From contig OY292274.1 of assembly GCA_958496175.1 (NCBI GenBank), forward strand, positions 57,546,630 to 57,610,629: a DNA stretch of 64,000 nt. Direction: 5' to 3'. The notes below the pieces were generated by a model. It was not told the DNA's origin. It did no database searches and saw only the letters and a program-made list of their open reading frames with translations. Below, in pieces: positions 50,877 to 63,732 of this stretch (position 1 is the stretch's first letter; each line of letters begins with the position of its first letter). This stretch comes from Sisyra terminalis (lineage: Eukaryota > Arthropoda > Insecta > Neuroptera > Sisyridae). A program made the position numbers and the translations under genes.

Positions 50877-52016
50877 TCTATCTATTATTATAAAGAGGAA
50901 AGATTTGATTGTTTGTTTGCTTTGAATCGGCTCCGAAACTACTAAACCGATTTGAAAAATTCTTTCACTGTTGGAAAGCTACACTATTTCCGGTGAACAT
51001 GGCTTATATTAAATTTTCAAAAAAGTTAGGGATCGATACTAAAACTTCAATAATGTGTGAAAAAATAACCAAAAAACTTTCCTACATTGCGTGCGCTGGT
51101 GATTTAACTAAAGAACGGAATAACCAAATTTAATGAAACCTTTTATTAAGATACAACACAATTACCCACACACGTTAGGCTACTTATTATTCCTTAAAAA
51201 TAATAAGGGAATGTATCCCCTATGTAAAAACTGAGGGATGAAAAAAAATATTTTACTTTAGACAGGCAAGTTATATATCATTGGAAAGGTATTTAAAAGT
51301 TAAAAAATGATCTGTATTAATATTTTTAGTTGAACTAATAAAAAGCACAGTTATTTAATTTAAAGTGCAAAAAATTGCCTATTTGAAATATAAATGTTTT
51401 TATACATAATAAATAATTATTGTAATTATATGTTCATAGCGCTCCAGAAGAACTGGGTTTCGTGCAATTGTACAAATTTCAATTTCGCGGTTGTGTTGTA
51501 CATTGCAATAGTGTAATAGTTTTTGGAAAAAGGTTCATTCGGGAATCGAGACAGTGAGATGGAATTCCTACTAATATTCAAAAATCTAGACCCTTAACTT
51601 CTGTTATTTTGACGCGAGTATTTTGATAACTTTCGACTTTTTTACTCATAATTAATACCGAATTTATTGTACTTGACGATATTTTTTTACGTATAGATGC
51701 TGATTGATTTACGGATTATTTGATTCATGGTAGGTATACCTACCGTAGGTATACACAATTGAACATACTCTTTTTAGACATTTATAAATATTTTTTAAAA
51801 ATTAATTGATTATTACATAGAACTACTTTATTATTTGCAACAGTTTATTAAAGTCTTTTTAAAGTCGACAAAATAGTGTTTTTAAGTATGGTTATGTTTT
51901 TCGTAAAAGAAATAAGAAAAATAAAAATGTTAATATACCACTACAAATATCAAATCTGAAAAGAAAATATAATCTACACCTACGTTACGCAGACGAAGTC
52001 ACGGGGATCAGCTAGT
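50877..52016 (-). mobile_element. Long interspersed repeat, copy 2, inverted relative to copy 1
   Basis: On the minus strand it starts CTAGCTGATCCCCGTGACTT and ends CCTCTTTATAATAATAGAT, matching 24322-25276. It is about 185 bp longer. It shares the GTAGGTATACCTACCGTAG hairpin and the region complementary to AGTGAAAGAATTTTTCAAAT. The 74-residue open frame at 50909-51133 lies inside it and is not considered a gene. Confidence 0.75.
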
Positions 52017-52044
52017 ATTGAAATAATTTATACATTGTTTTTTT

Positions 52045-52283
52045 ATTTTTTCCAACGTTTCGTTTATTACCTATTGATTTTTCCAGCGATTATGTAAGAA
52101 TAAGTTTTTATAAAAACTGTATACATTATTTATACTTTTTTATCTAAGCTTCAATTCCAGTATAAATAACAACAATAATAATATCAGGTTGACGAGTAAT
52201 TGGAATATAGTTAAATTAATTTAAAAAATCATTGATTTTGCGACGTTTCGTCTTTATTATCAAGACTTTTTCAAGCTCTGAAA
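52045..52283 (-). repeat. Two hairpin/GAAACG repeat fragments
   Basis: On the minus strand 52283-52240 reads GAGCTTGAAAAAGTCTTGAT, then AATAAAGACGAAACGTCG. This is the same sequence family as 58205-58255. A weaker relative at about 52090-52045 ends AAACGAAACGTTGG. Each has a short stem immediately 5' of GAAACG. Confidence 0.6.
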
Positions 52284-55200
52284 GTATTACAATATTAACA
52301 ACATTATAACAATATTATTATAAACTGACCTCAACTATGTTTAAGCAATCGTTAATTAAAAATGTAAAATTATAACTGTAAAAATGAGTTTTAGCTTTCA
52401 AGTATGTATTTTTTTAAAACGTCTAACAGCCAACTGAAAACATCAGTCCATAGTTGTTAAGCTACGCACTTCAAAATATATAATATAATATTAATTTAAA
52501 AAATAACAATAAAATATACAAATTCGAAAAATAGTCATTTTAGATCTAGGATGTCATTATATATTAACCTTAGGTTCTGTGTGTCAGATCTTAGATTTAT
52601 TGTTTTATTTAATTTTATGAAAATCATTTCACTCAACGAACGCTTAAAGAACAAATTGTAAATTATTTAAAAATCCTCAAATCTTCGGAATTACAACAAA
52701 TTGAGAAAAAAATCTCTATTAAAATATTCTTGTAAATTTCTGAAGACTCTAATCGATTCCTTTTTAATTGATTCTGTTTTTAAATTTAAATTAAATTTAC
52801 TGCGTCGGAATATTTGAGAAAATAATTTTTGCTTAATGTAATGCGATAATCTTGGATTGTTAAAAAATGATACCAAAAAAAAAATGAGTTTAAAATATAA
52901 ATCCCCCATAAGCACGAAAGAATTAATGGTGCCTTCAAGTATCACTTATCCGTACTTGATTTCCAATAGATGGTTGATTAAGCGAAATTTTTCGAATAAC
53001 ATTTTATACGAAAAGTTCTCATAAATAATTTAAGTCACATTAGCGGTATATTTCAAATTGCCAGACGTATATTCTCCCCCAACTATCGATTTTATCGGAA
53101 GCATAACATCGTTGGAAAACGCAAAGATACTTGTTTGTTTGTTCTATTTTAACTAAAAACTTGGTAAGCATTTCATTTCCCCATCCTCTACATTTCCATT
53201 GTATAATTTAGATGGTTATTTAGTAAAATATTTCAAAAACTTATTCGCTAAGAACATTAAATGTTCCCTTAATTGAAATATTTACATACAAATATTTGCA
53301 AAGACACATTTATCTTACGTTGGAAAGCTGAAGGAATTGCTCCAAATGTAGGAACTGGAAAGACAACAAAATAACATAAATATAAAATTTGGAAAGAAAA
53401 ATAATTAGAATAGCACTTCAAAGAGATTTAGTCTTTTTGTTGGTTGGTCGTTGAAAGAAATTCAATCGAAATAAGCAACTCTTTTTCCAATCAAAAATCC
53501 CATTCATAGACTTCTCGTACCCGTTTTTTTCTCTTTTTACGTAAGATTTATAGTATTTATTCTTCTTTCAATAGATCTATAGTCTACTTCAACCAATGTC
53601 TAGCTTTTATTTCTCCTGCTGATTCCGACTCAAGACATGTAGTATAATCTCCTTACTCATACTTGCAAGCTTTCCCCTATCGATCCAATTCTACATTTAC
53701 TACAATTTCAACGAAAATCAGCAGGTTAACAGTTTTGAAGGAAAAATGAATCAGACGTTAAACCTCAATCAACATTAAATTATCGGATAGGTGAATATTA
53801 TTTTATTGTGTACCTTTTTTTTTATTTTCTACATTTTCATTTGACCGCAGAAAAAGTTTTTTTATATTTTCACTATTTCTCAATTAGTTTTCAAAATATT
53901 TGAAATAGAAACAAATATAATTTTAAAAAAGACTTATTTTTTATCTTAAATTCCAGAAAACTACAACTAAAATTCAAAATGTCCGTTGATAATTTGATAT
54001 TTCTTTTTCGAACTATACACCGATATTTCTAACATCCACGTACATTTTATAACTTATCCTCAATGGGCTATTAAAATGATAAATGCGACTAGAAAAATGA
54101 AATATGCTTGTATTAAAAACAAGTGTGCATTTCTTAACCACTCATAAAACTTTATGGATTGATTTAAAAGATTATAAAAAGCATTTCATGGACTCCATTA
54201 TGGGTTCTAGCAGTCAACAATCCGTTAACCCATCCTATTTTTCTTAGTTCTTACGAAATATTTTTGCATAAAATATCCAAAAAAGCATATAACTTGTGTT
54301 CCATCTTTTCTTTGACAGATATACAAAGTAAAGATAAAGCCAAGTGATATTCAAAACACGCACCACTTTGTTTTGACGAAGAAAAATTTTAATTATTCTG
54401 ACGAATCGATTTTCATTAAAATACGCATCTTTGCCGTAACCGCAGTCATAGCAGAAAAATTTCTTATTAAAAACGTAAATTGAAAATAATAATCATTGTA
54501 AGAAATCGAAAATATCAAATAACCATTGAAACCACATCTTTTGTATTGAGTTTCAAGAAATATACAAACTAGTGCATCCGCAAGCTTATTTCTGTGTATT
54601 ATTTTCTTTATTTCAATATGATATGTCTTTTATTTTAAAAATCAATAAATACTCTGATTCATATTCTTAAAGATGATGCAACTAAAAGCTTGAAAGTTTT
54701 TCCCTCCTTATAAATCATTTAACTGCAAGTAAGAATGGTTGACGAAAATCATATATCTCCTGTCGTTTATTGTCATTATATCCTCCGAAATTTTAGATTC
54801 AAATATTAAAGTTTTATATTTCGTTACGCAAGTTGCCTTGTCAAAAATGCTTTCGGATTCAAATTCTGAAAATATACCCACAATTTTTGAGTCTATGGAG
54901 TCCTTTTTCTCTTTTCTATCATTTATATCTACTATTTCAAATGAAAAATTCCATCAAAGAATGGGTTTATAGAAATCACTACTCAATACGAACGAACACC
55001 ACCGAGTGAAAACACAGAAAAAGAATAATGAGAAAAATATCTTTTAATCTTACCACTGAAATTCTTAATCTGACAAGAAAATAAGTCAAAGTGGTAACTA
55101 ATATAATAATCGGCCACTGCGGAATCAACAAACATCAGTAAAGTAACCTGAATACAGGAATGAATTCTTTATTTATAGCTATAAGCCCGTGAGGTCCAGG

Positions 55201-55547
55201 TCAAGAGCGGCATGATTTTAGGAACACTAAAATTTTAAAGGCGAAGAATGAATGGACAATTTAAATTCAAAATTTGATTTGGGTTAGTTTCGCTATGAAT
55301 GTGTGGAACATTTTCAGTAAAGTTTTAAATTAACATCACAATTTTCAATTGTTGAATCACTGGAAATTAGAGAACTGTCACTCCGGGGACATTCAGAGTG
55401 AATTGGAAATCCTCATAATGGTATTTTTTTATCGTAGAACCTTTTGCTAAATTCGATCCATTTTTGTTAGAACATTTAAAGTTCTATGCGAGTCCTGGTA
55501 GTCGAAATACGTCATACTTATCAAAAAAAATCTAGTATGCTTACGAT
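52284..55547. other. Non-coding AT-rich region
   Basis: No supported gene or RNA. Open frames are short and lack recognisable domains. Confidence 0.5.
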
Positions 55548-56084
55548 TTGAAAAAGACCTTCGTTAATGAATGTATTTTCTTACATTATCTCCTTAAAGA
55601 TTCAATACTAAAGATATCCGAAAAATATATGGAATATATAACATCACGAAATCTTCGAGATGTGTACCCTAATATTGATATTACTCTGTGCAATTTTCAA
55701 ATTGTTCAGGAAAAAGATCTTTTTCCACCTTGAAAAAAGCGAAAAGTTACTAATGTGCAATGTGGGCCAAGATTTATTTTATACTCTAGCATTGTTTAGC
55801 AGGCCATTCACGCTCCGACTTGCAGTCCAACTTGTGGTCCGACTTTTGAAGTTGGATCTAAAGTCGGACCGTGAATAGTGTTGTTGGAAATCGGATGTCT
55901 AGCGGATCATTTAGGCGATCCAACTAGAAGATTCAACTAGTAATCCGACTAGTTGAACTGCAAGTCGGAGCGTGAATGGCCTGATTTATCTATTGAACTT
56001 TAATTAGTCCAAGAAATCGATTACAATGATATAATTGACATTTGTGCACTACCCAAAGCTAGAAAGAAGAAGTTTATATTGTAA
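55548..56084 (+). pseudogene. hAT transposase C-terminal remnant, split by a MITE
   Basis: Before the MITE, LRDVYPNIDITLCNF and GQDLFYTLAL match the dimerisation region of ZMYM1-like hAT transposases (YPNxDIALRxF, then QERLNGLAL). After it (55989-56084), LSIEL, IDYNDIID and ALPKARKKKF match the transposase C-terminus (LSIE, then FxDIID, then KARKKKF). A stop and frameshifts show it is dead. Upstream hAT domains were not recognised. Confidence 0.65.
55800..55983. mobile_element. Foldback MITE with CAGGCCATTCACG termini
   Basis: A 184-bp element. The left end CAGGCCATTCACGCTCCGAC is complemented by GTCGGAGCGTGAATGGCCTG at the right. Pairing continues through CTTGCAGT and CAACT. TTTA lies one base outside each end (55795-55798 and 55985-55988). 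It is visibly richer in G and C than its surroundings and interrupts the hAT remnant, so it is younger than that copy. Confidence 0.87.
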
Positions 56085-57997
56085 GTGATTGTTAGAAGAA
56101 AGCCGTGAGTTATATTAATCTTTGAAAAATATTATTGAAATTAATAAGATATACTTTAAAAAATATATGTAAATAATACATGTATTACTTTCCTGCGAAG
56201 CTAAAGCAAAATGATGGGCAAAATTTTGAGGAGCTTTCGTTATACTTTCCAATGTTTTATTGCTATTTTGAGAAGACTCAGAAATCTTATCTTGACATTA
56301 TTTTGTGCTTATCAATTTCGAAACAAATAAGCGAAATTATTTATTCAATAACTAAGTCAGACCTATGTATCGATATGTTGATATATTTCTGTAGGACATA
56401 TGAGTGCATATTTTATATATTGTCTTATGTTATTTATGCTTAACTCTATGGTAAAAGTAAATTATCAGTAATGACATAAGCGTATAATAATCGAAGAGTT
56501 TTAAGATATTTGTAAATATACCGAAACACTAACAATACTTTGCATTCATGACTAATTTGTTGGAAAGTTTAATTACAATTTAACTTTAAAGTTTGTTTTA
56601 AAAAGTAATTTCGTACTCAATGGTTGTGTTGAGGCGAAAAATTTCAATAATATGAAGTAAAAAAGTAATATGTAGTTTATATATGACGAATGAGTAGTAA
56701 AAGAAGAGAATGTGAAAAAGTTTGAAATCTATAAAGTGTATAAATAATTCAAAAGATGTGTTTATTCTTCCAACTCATACAAACATGAAACTCTCGTTGC
56801 AGAATTTCAAAGAAAATTTTCAATTCTCATACAGGTTACATAAAAATTCTCATTACTGTAAATTGTGTTGAAGGAAACGATTGATTTTTCAAACGAATCT
56901 CTTTGTCAGCGCACATTGTTTTTTTCACAAGCACAGTAATAAATTTGATGAATCTAAATTATTATCACGTGAAATTTTGATGAAATATTCACTATTTAAA
57001 AAAAATAAATTATGAAGATAACGTCTGGCATTGTTTTCAAGAATTATGTTTTTTCAAGATAATCAATTAAGAATCTAATATAAATATTTCTTTACTACTT
57101 TTTTTCTAGTTTAAAGCTTTACTGTTTTTTTTTGCTAGTTAAAATATAAAAAATATATATTGAATCCAAATACGAGTTTGTTTTACTTGGATAGACCGAG
57201 CAATTATTACTGTATAGTTCCTCTATTGTCACCAAATTATAAGTAAATTGCTTTTTCATTTCCTTTTGTTATTCTTTGGAATGAAAATAATATCTTACGA
57301 TCATATAATGTTCTCTTATACAAAACTGTTATGTCGACAAGAAAACGAGAAAAACAATGAATAAAAATCAAAATGTCTGGTCTTAGTTCTATAAAACAAC
57401 TTCATGGATGTCTTATGTAACTCTTATTTTCCCAGAAATTGTATTTAATTTCTTCCTTTCTATATCAACCCACTTGCTGGAATTGTGGTTGTTCTACTAA
57501 ATTAATAAACTTTTTCTGTTTTATTGTTTATTCTGGCCATGCCGCTTGTTTCGACAATCTGTCAGTTATATTTTCTTTGATTAAGATATTTGTTGTGTGG
57601 TCGGGAATTACTTAAATTGCAAGATATATCGAAGTTATAAAAAAGCTCTGTTTAAATTTTGTATAATAATAAGCTCAAATAATGATTAATTTACAATTTA
57701 TGTCTTTATTAGTTTTAATTACAGATGTATAAATAACAATAAAATGACAGCAAAGTTAATAAATTTAACTTGTTTACAAGGCTTGTTTATATATTTATTA
57801 ACAGATAGATGATAAAATTCAGATCTCAACTTTTATTTTTTTAAATAAGAAGACATTTCAGGTTAACAAAATTCAAAGTTCAATATAACAAAATTTATAA
57901 TTTAACAATTCAATTTATAATTTAATATAACAAACTTTAAATTCAATAAATTTATTGAATTTAAATTGAAAATATTTTATTTTTGTGAATCAAGAAG
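56085..57997. other. Non-coding AT-rich region
   Basis: No supported gene. Only chance ORFs. Confidence 0.5.
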
Positions 57998-58255
57998 CCT
58001 GATGAAGTTACAATACTTAACGAAACGTAGCTAATTGAACAGTAAAAACATTAAATAAAAAAACCGATCTTAAACAACCTGAATTGTCTTCTTATTTATT
58101 AACTTTGTAGTCATTTTATAGTTCATTGTAAATTTTAGTTGCACTTATCAAATTAAACATCATGTATGTATTAATTTTAACTTGACGATTGTTTAGACAT
58201 AGTTGAGAGCTTAATAAAGTCTTAAGAATAAAGACGAAACGTTGCCAATCGATGA
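57998..58255 (+). repeat. Hairpin/GAAACG repeat fragments, plus strand
   Basis: 57998-58030 reads CTGATGA, GTTA stem, loop, TAAC, then GAAACGTAG. 58205-58255 reads GAGCTTAATAAAGTCTTAAG, then AATAAAGACGAAACGTTGCC, with a GTCTT/AAGAC stem before GAAACG. The second is homologous to the minus-strand copy at 52240-52283. Confidence 0.6.
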
Positions 58256-61200
58256 TAGTTTAAACTGATTTAATTATTTTTTCCAACTACCCGTGATTCT
58301 GATTCTATTAAAATTTATATTTGAAAAAATTAATCAGATAATGCAATTCCAGCTTAAAGGTATTCACGACTACGTTTGCGTGATATACTTTTCCTTTTAC
58401 AATATTTCTTATTTGCAGAAGAAAAACTTATCAACAAAGTAAAGAGGTAAAATTTTATATATATTTTCCTGTTTTCACAAGTTTGCCACAATTTTAATTA
58501 CTTAGAAAAATATGATAGAAGTTGTAACTTATTTGTCCCAACTAAAAAAGAATTATTTTAATAGTATATTTTATTCATATTTTTTCTTTCTAAGAAGAAT
58601 ATTTGATTAGGTTTTGCCATAGAAATTTATAATTCAATATCTATTTAAATTCGCTATCTATTTACATGCAAATTTGATGTTAACCCTTCTTTTGTTTAAA
58701 TCTGTTGGGTCGATTTTACAGTACAGAACAAGCGACAACATTCAAATAGCAAAACAATTCAACTTAAAGGGCTTAACATTTAAATTAAGGTATGAATTCG
58801 TTAAGCCTACAATATTGTAAAAATTGTAGATTCGAATTATTTTTAGTCTAAAGTAAAAATTAGTTTAAGTTATTTCAAATATGATTTATTGAAATTAATT
58901 TCTATGTTTTATTTTACGCTATACGTATTTCGTTATTTTTGTTATGAATTTCTCTTTAAAATATTTTTTTTTGGACAATGGTAAACTATGTTTATTGAAA
59001 AATTTACGTTTAGCATTAATCATACGAAAAAAATTCACTTTTTTAAATTCTTTTTCCACGAAATTAAAGTACTGAATAACTTCATTTTTACATATTTTCA
59101 CTTGAAAAAAGATAATCCTGTAAATTTTAAATTGCTGGTTGTTGGAATGAAGATAGATTGAATTGAGTTTGGTTGGCGGAAAGATTGAAAGGATAAGAAG
59201 CAAAGACAAATGGTACAAAAATCGATCATTCTGCTAACGAACTAAAGAGTTTCGGGAAAAGTAGTTTAAGAGTTAATAGGATGGGGTGAATATAACAAAC
59301 GAACTGTTTTGATTTTTTAACGAAAATTTCTATTAACCATAAAACAATTTGGCACCTTTCTGAATATATTTTTTTAATTTTTATTTCTAGAATATATTTT
59401 TCCATAACTATCAATACACTTAATATAATAAGTTCAATAAATGCAATAAGTTCAATAATTAATTCAACAATAATTAATAAGCGATAGTTAATTCAGTAAA
59501 TGCAATTAGCACCTAGTTAATACAAGTAGAATGATGTGAGCATTGTACTAATATCAGATAACAGCACCCACTCTATGTTCAATACAAGAAACTATTAGCC
59601 AATAAGATTGCAAGATTTAAAAATGTTCATTTGTTTTGATTGTTGAAATTTTTAAAATTTTGTAAAGCTCCTCCCAGAGTCTATGCTAATGCCTATGCGA
59701 CTACGTGTACGCGATATACAAGGTTTGGTGCTCTGACGTCATTCGGGGTCTATCGATACATGAATTATAATTAAAAGGAATTGGTTTTAAAAATACTTTT
59801 AAAATACACAGCAAAATTTTAATTTAAATTTGTTTAATTGAAAAAAAAATCACTTAAATTGAAGATTAATGATGTAATTCATTTGTTCAACGAACATTTG
59901 AAGTAGTTGCAATAATGAATTATGAATTTGTCAAATAAAATACTTTCTTGAAGTAATATTTTTAAAATTTTGTTGAAAAAACAGGATATAAAATATTAAA
60001 TGGATATTCATATATTCTGAAATTACTTCCTTTTTTGTGGGTATAACATTGCTTACATATTCGGTTATAAGACTGTATAGGTAGTTTAGTTGTTTGTTCA
60101 TTATTCAACCCCTAAATCATGCTAAGATTTTAAGTCAAATAATTCAGTTAATTCTAGGATTTTTAATATATAAAAATGATATAATTATTATAACTATTCT
60201 ATGTAAAAATGATAGAAATTTAAAACTTTCAGGATTTTAGTATTTTATTAGTAGGTACCTACATACCTCTAAGTACCATGAAAATATTCTTCCGGGGCTT
60301 TTTCACCATATTTATCCCTAAGCTCTTTGCATATTTGATCCCTTGATGGTTTATCTTAAGACTAATAAAATATCTAACAAATTTAATTTAACGTTCTTGA
60401 AACCATATTACAATAATTTTTGACTCTTTGGCCAAATCTATTTAAATTCAACTTTAAAACGATCGTTATTTCTCTGTTAAGATGATTGCTTCGTTCAAAC
60501 CTATCGTTTTTAAGACTTTTTTTAAACTTTTCATTTTATTTGACAAGAATTGAACCTGCAGGGTCCTTAGTCTACCGTAGTCTAACTTAATAAAATAATA
60601 AAATATATTCCTCTGACCACCGTTACGAAGGAATAATTGTGGTAGAAATCTTATAAAAAAAAAACCAAGACAAAACTATATAACATTTTGACCATTAATA
60701 TTCAAAAGATTTCAATAAAGCATTTATGTGTGCTCTTTTTAGTCTCTTGGGGGGGTTTACTAAGTGTTCCCAGGGCAAACTTGTTTGAGTGTTCTTCCAC
60801 CCTTTTTATATACCGAGATGTAAGGTCCTTAATGAATTGAATGATATAATCGACCTTAAGTTTTTAAGACTTAATTTTCCTAATATTTAATCAAAATTGA
60901 TTGAGTCTTAAAAAGTAAAGTTCTTGCTTTCATTTTTATAATATTAGTATTACGTTTTCCCACTTCAAACGTACCAAAAAAAGAAAAAAAGTAACCTCGT
61001 TTTCAATATCAATAAAAACCAATAAATAAATCAATAAAGACATATTTGAATTGATAAATTTTGAATATTTCCATAACAAATTGAGACATGGTGTAAGAAA
61101 TTTAATACTTTTCGAACTCCCTGGAAGATTGATGTTCCCCAAAACACATGATTTATATGCATGTATCTGTATCCAGGTTTAGTAAGATAGCTCTTAGGGA

Positions 61201-62806
61201 ATTTTTTGGTAGAAATCATAAAGAATATTGTTATTATATTTCCCAGAAGGAAACGTTATTTTGCGGTGCTTACACAATTCTATAGATGCATATTTTCTAA
61301 GGTTCATTCATTCCTGTATCAAAGGCAAAATGAGTTATATTCGAATGAATAAATCATTACTATAATAAATAGATAGACCGAATAGTACAGATTTGGAAGA
61401 ATTTTCGTAAATTAGAAATTACCGTCTTCCTAAGCATCAACTCTTATTTAAAAATAAGTAAACTCTTGTAAAAAAATCACTATAAATTTCAAGAAAAAAA
61501 TGAGTATTCATGAAAACTTCTTTTGTATATCTTCTCTATAGATATCTGGTAGTAAATTTGCGACACTTTACTTTTGTAAAAGAAGAGTTGTTAGTCGTAA
61601 CTTTACTTAAGAAAAATATCTTTTCATAATTTCTCGTTTCATTCTGATATTCGTAATTTAATTTACATGGAAAAAGTAATATTTGACCTACAAAACTTAA
61701 ATGTGAATAGAATTGAATAGAACAATAACAGTCAGCAGTCTAGTGTGACAATGACTTGAGTGGTACTCAGTAAATAATGATGGTGGAAAGACTGATATAA
61801 TCAACGTAACCCTGATGAAGTATAAGTTGAACATAGGAAGAGTACTATGAAAAAATATGAAGGATTTTAACGTGGTTTATGAATACGTTTTTGTAGCAAA
61901 AGTATTTCATTTTATGATTTTTGATGATTGATATATCACGTTTTCATATTTGTAACATTTTCCAATGCAAGTCATTGAAATTACTAAAAGATCAACTGAA
62001 AAAGTATTTCATGCATTAATTTTTCAATCGATTGATAGATAACATCTTTATAAATGAAATATGGGACTATCCTATTTCATTCCTATAGCCTATCCCTTTA
62101 AAACATCAATAAGAGGTTACCGATTCCCTAAATACCAGACAAACACCCCAAAATTGATTTACCGACTTTCGTAACTTAATTAGTTATTTCTAACACCTAC
62201 TCTAGCAAAAATTTTTATTTGTTATGTATTAGTAAAAGTTGAGAAATGGTTGGGAAGTAGACATTAAGCTTTATTACAAATTTCTATCACAGAGCTAATA
62301 TTTCAGTAAATAGATTATTTCTGAACAATGGGCTTATGTTGGTAAGTGGTTGGAATTTAATTAGTAACTTTATCTGTAACTCCTAGCTATTGGATCAACA
62401 AAAGCTTAAGGCATCAAATATTATAAGTACATGTGGACTTGATTAAAACCAGTGCCAGTCTGTATTATCGCTAGCTCCATTTATTGGAATAATCCGATTT
62501 CAAAAGAAATTTTTACTGTATGAACTACTTTAATTGGTGATTGGGATTTAGAATCAGGCTCTTTACCTATATAGCCAAATAATCCGAAGTTTTTTTTCCA
62601 TTGGATAAAGAGAATAAATATGCAAATAAGAAGTTATTGTAAGTCGAATTATATTCATAACTAATAAATAAGAAGTTTAACATTTTATACCTTAGATTAT
62701 TAACAGTTCCAAAAATTTGCTAACTTATTGATTGATAGGTAGTTGGGAAAGCCTATTCTACGACAAATTGTTCAGTTATATTATAGTATACAGTATATAT
62801 ACAGTA
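58256..62806. other. Non-coding AT-rich region
   Basis: About 4.5 kb with no supported coding exon, RNA gene or mobile element. The short minus-strand ORFs at 58919-59414 are lysine/isoleucine/phenylalanine-rich and look like chance. Confidence 0.5.
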
Positions 62807-63289
62807 GACTGATTCAAAAAAATTGACAGGCCCTGTGAACAATATCAAAAACTTTTATAAAGATAAGTTATAGAAAAAAAAATGCTCTACAAAAATTTTC
62901 CTATAAAACTTTCTCATAAAATTGATGGTTGCGTCAAAAAATTGAAAAAAATATTAAAATTTCTCTTTAGTTCAACTTTGACCTCGAATAACTTTTGAAG
63001 GAATAAATATATCAAAAACTTGTACAAAAACCTTTTTTGTAGATCGTTTAATTTTCTACAAGAATATACCTTGGTCATTCCGAAATATTGTCACCAACGT
63101 GAGCTATAAAATTCCAAAGTGCAAGAGAATATTGTTCCCATGTTATTTAAATGGAAAATCGAAATTTGCGATGCGGCACCTCTTAATATTAATATTAAGA
63201 GCTTAAACTTTCATAGGATTTTTTTTGTCATTCCCAACAATATTTTCGATATAATTAAGAAAAAAAAATCATTTTTTTTTGAATCAGTC
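62807..63289. mobile_element. Tc1/mariner-type MITE, 483 bp
   Basis: Ends GACTGATTCAAAAAAATTG and, at the right, the complement TTTTTTTTGAATCAGTC, flanked by TA on both sides (62805-62806, 63290-63291). TA target duplications and short terminal repeats fit Tc1/mariner-derived elements. No transposase is preserved. It contains a perfect short palindrome (CTCTTAATATTAATATTAAG) near 63181. Confidence 0.7.
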
Positions 63290-63609
63290 TAATAAACAGT
63301 ATATATTATAGTTATTGTATAGTTGTTCAAGATAGTTTTATATGCTTATAATTTACATATGATACCTTATATTTTTTTTTGCTTTTTAGATATATTTTCA
63401 TTTCCTTTTCCAAAGTAACATTAATTATAAAGATTCGTGTACTATTATTCTTTTAAGCGTTGATGTTATTTTAAAAATATAGACTATTCTTCAATTGGTA
63501 ACTAATTGGTATAGAACACTAAAAGAATTTTGATTTGGCTTACTTCAAATTGCTGATTCAAATCATTAATTATATTAAACGATTATTTAATTCCATTCGT
63601 AATACTTAA
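63290..63609. other. Non-coding AT-rich region
   Basis: No supported feature between the MITE and the LINE remnant. Confidence 0.5.
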
Positions 63610-63732
63610 GAAGATTTCGTGAAGGAAATCGGCAGGAACTGGGTCCAAGCAACCCAAGATCAGGAAGAATGGAAAGAAATAGATGAGGCCTATATCCAGA
63701 AGTGGAGCTCAGGCAGCCGTAATAACACCTAA
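63610..63732 (+). pseudogene. LINE ORF2 extreme C-terminus remnant
   Basis: Reads VKEIGRNWVQATQDQEEW, then IDEAYIQKWS, and stops at 63730-63732. This matches the end of many non-LTR retrotransposon polyproteins (GRNW, AQDR.W, EAYVQQW). An in-frame stop at 63607 and no RT domain upstream indicate a 5'-truncated copy. The clade (RTE-like is my guess) is unsure. Confidence 0.7.

Noticed and set aside
50909..51133. 74-residue plus-strand ORF
   Set aside because: Lies inside the interspersed repeat 50877-52016, antisense to its repeat orientation, and has no recognisable domain.
54739..54972. 77-residue ORF that might be an upstream part of the hAT transposase
   Set aside because: No hAT motif could be matched and it starts from a non-ATG codon. 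Left unassigned.
58919..59414. Minus-strand ORFs of 99 and 62 residues
   Set aside because: Lys/Ile/Phe-rich, no domain, no plausible splice sites; expected by chance in AT-rich DNA.
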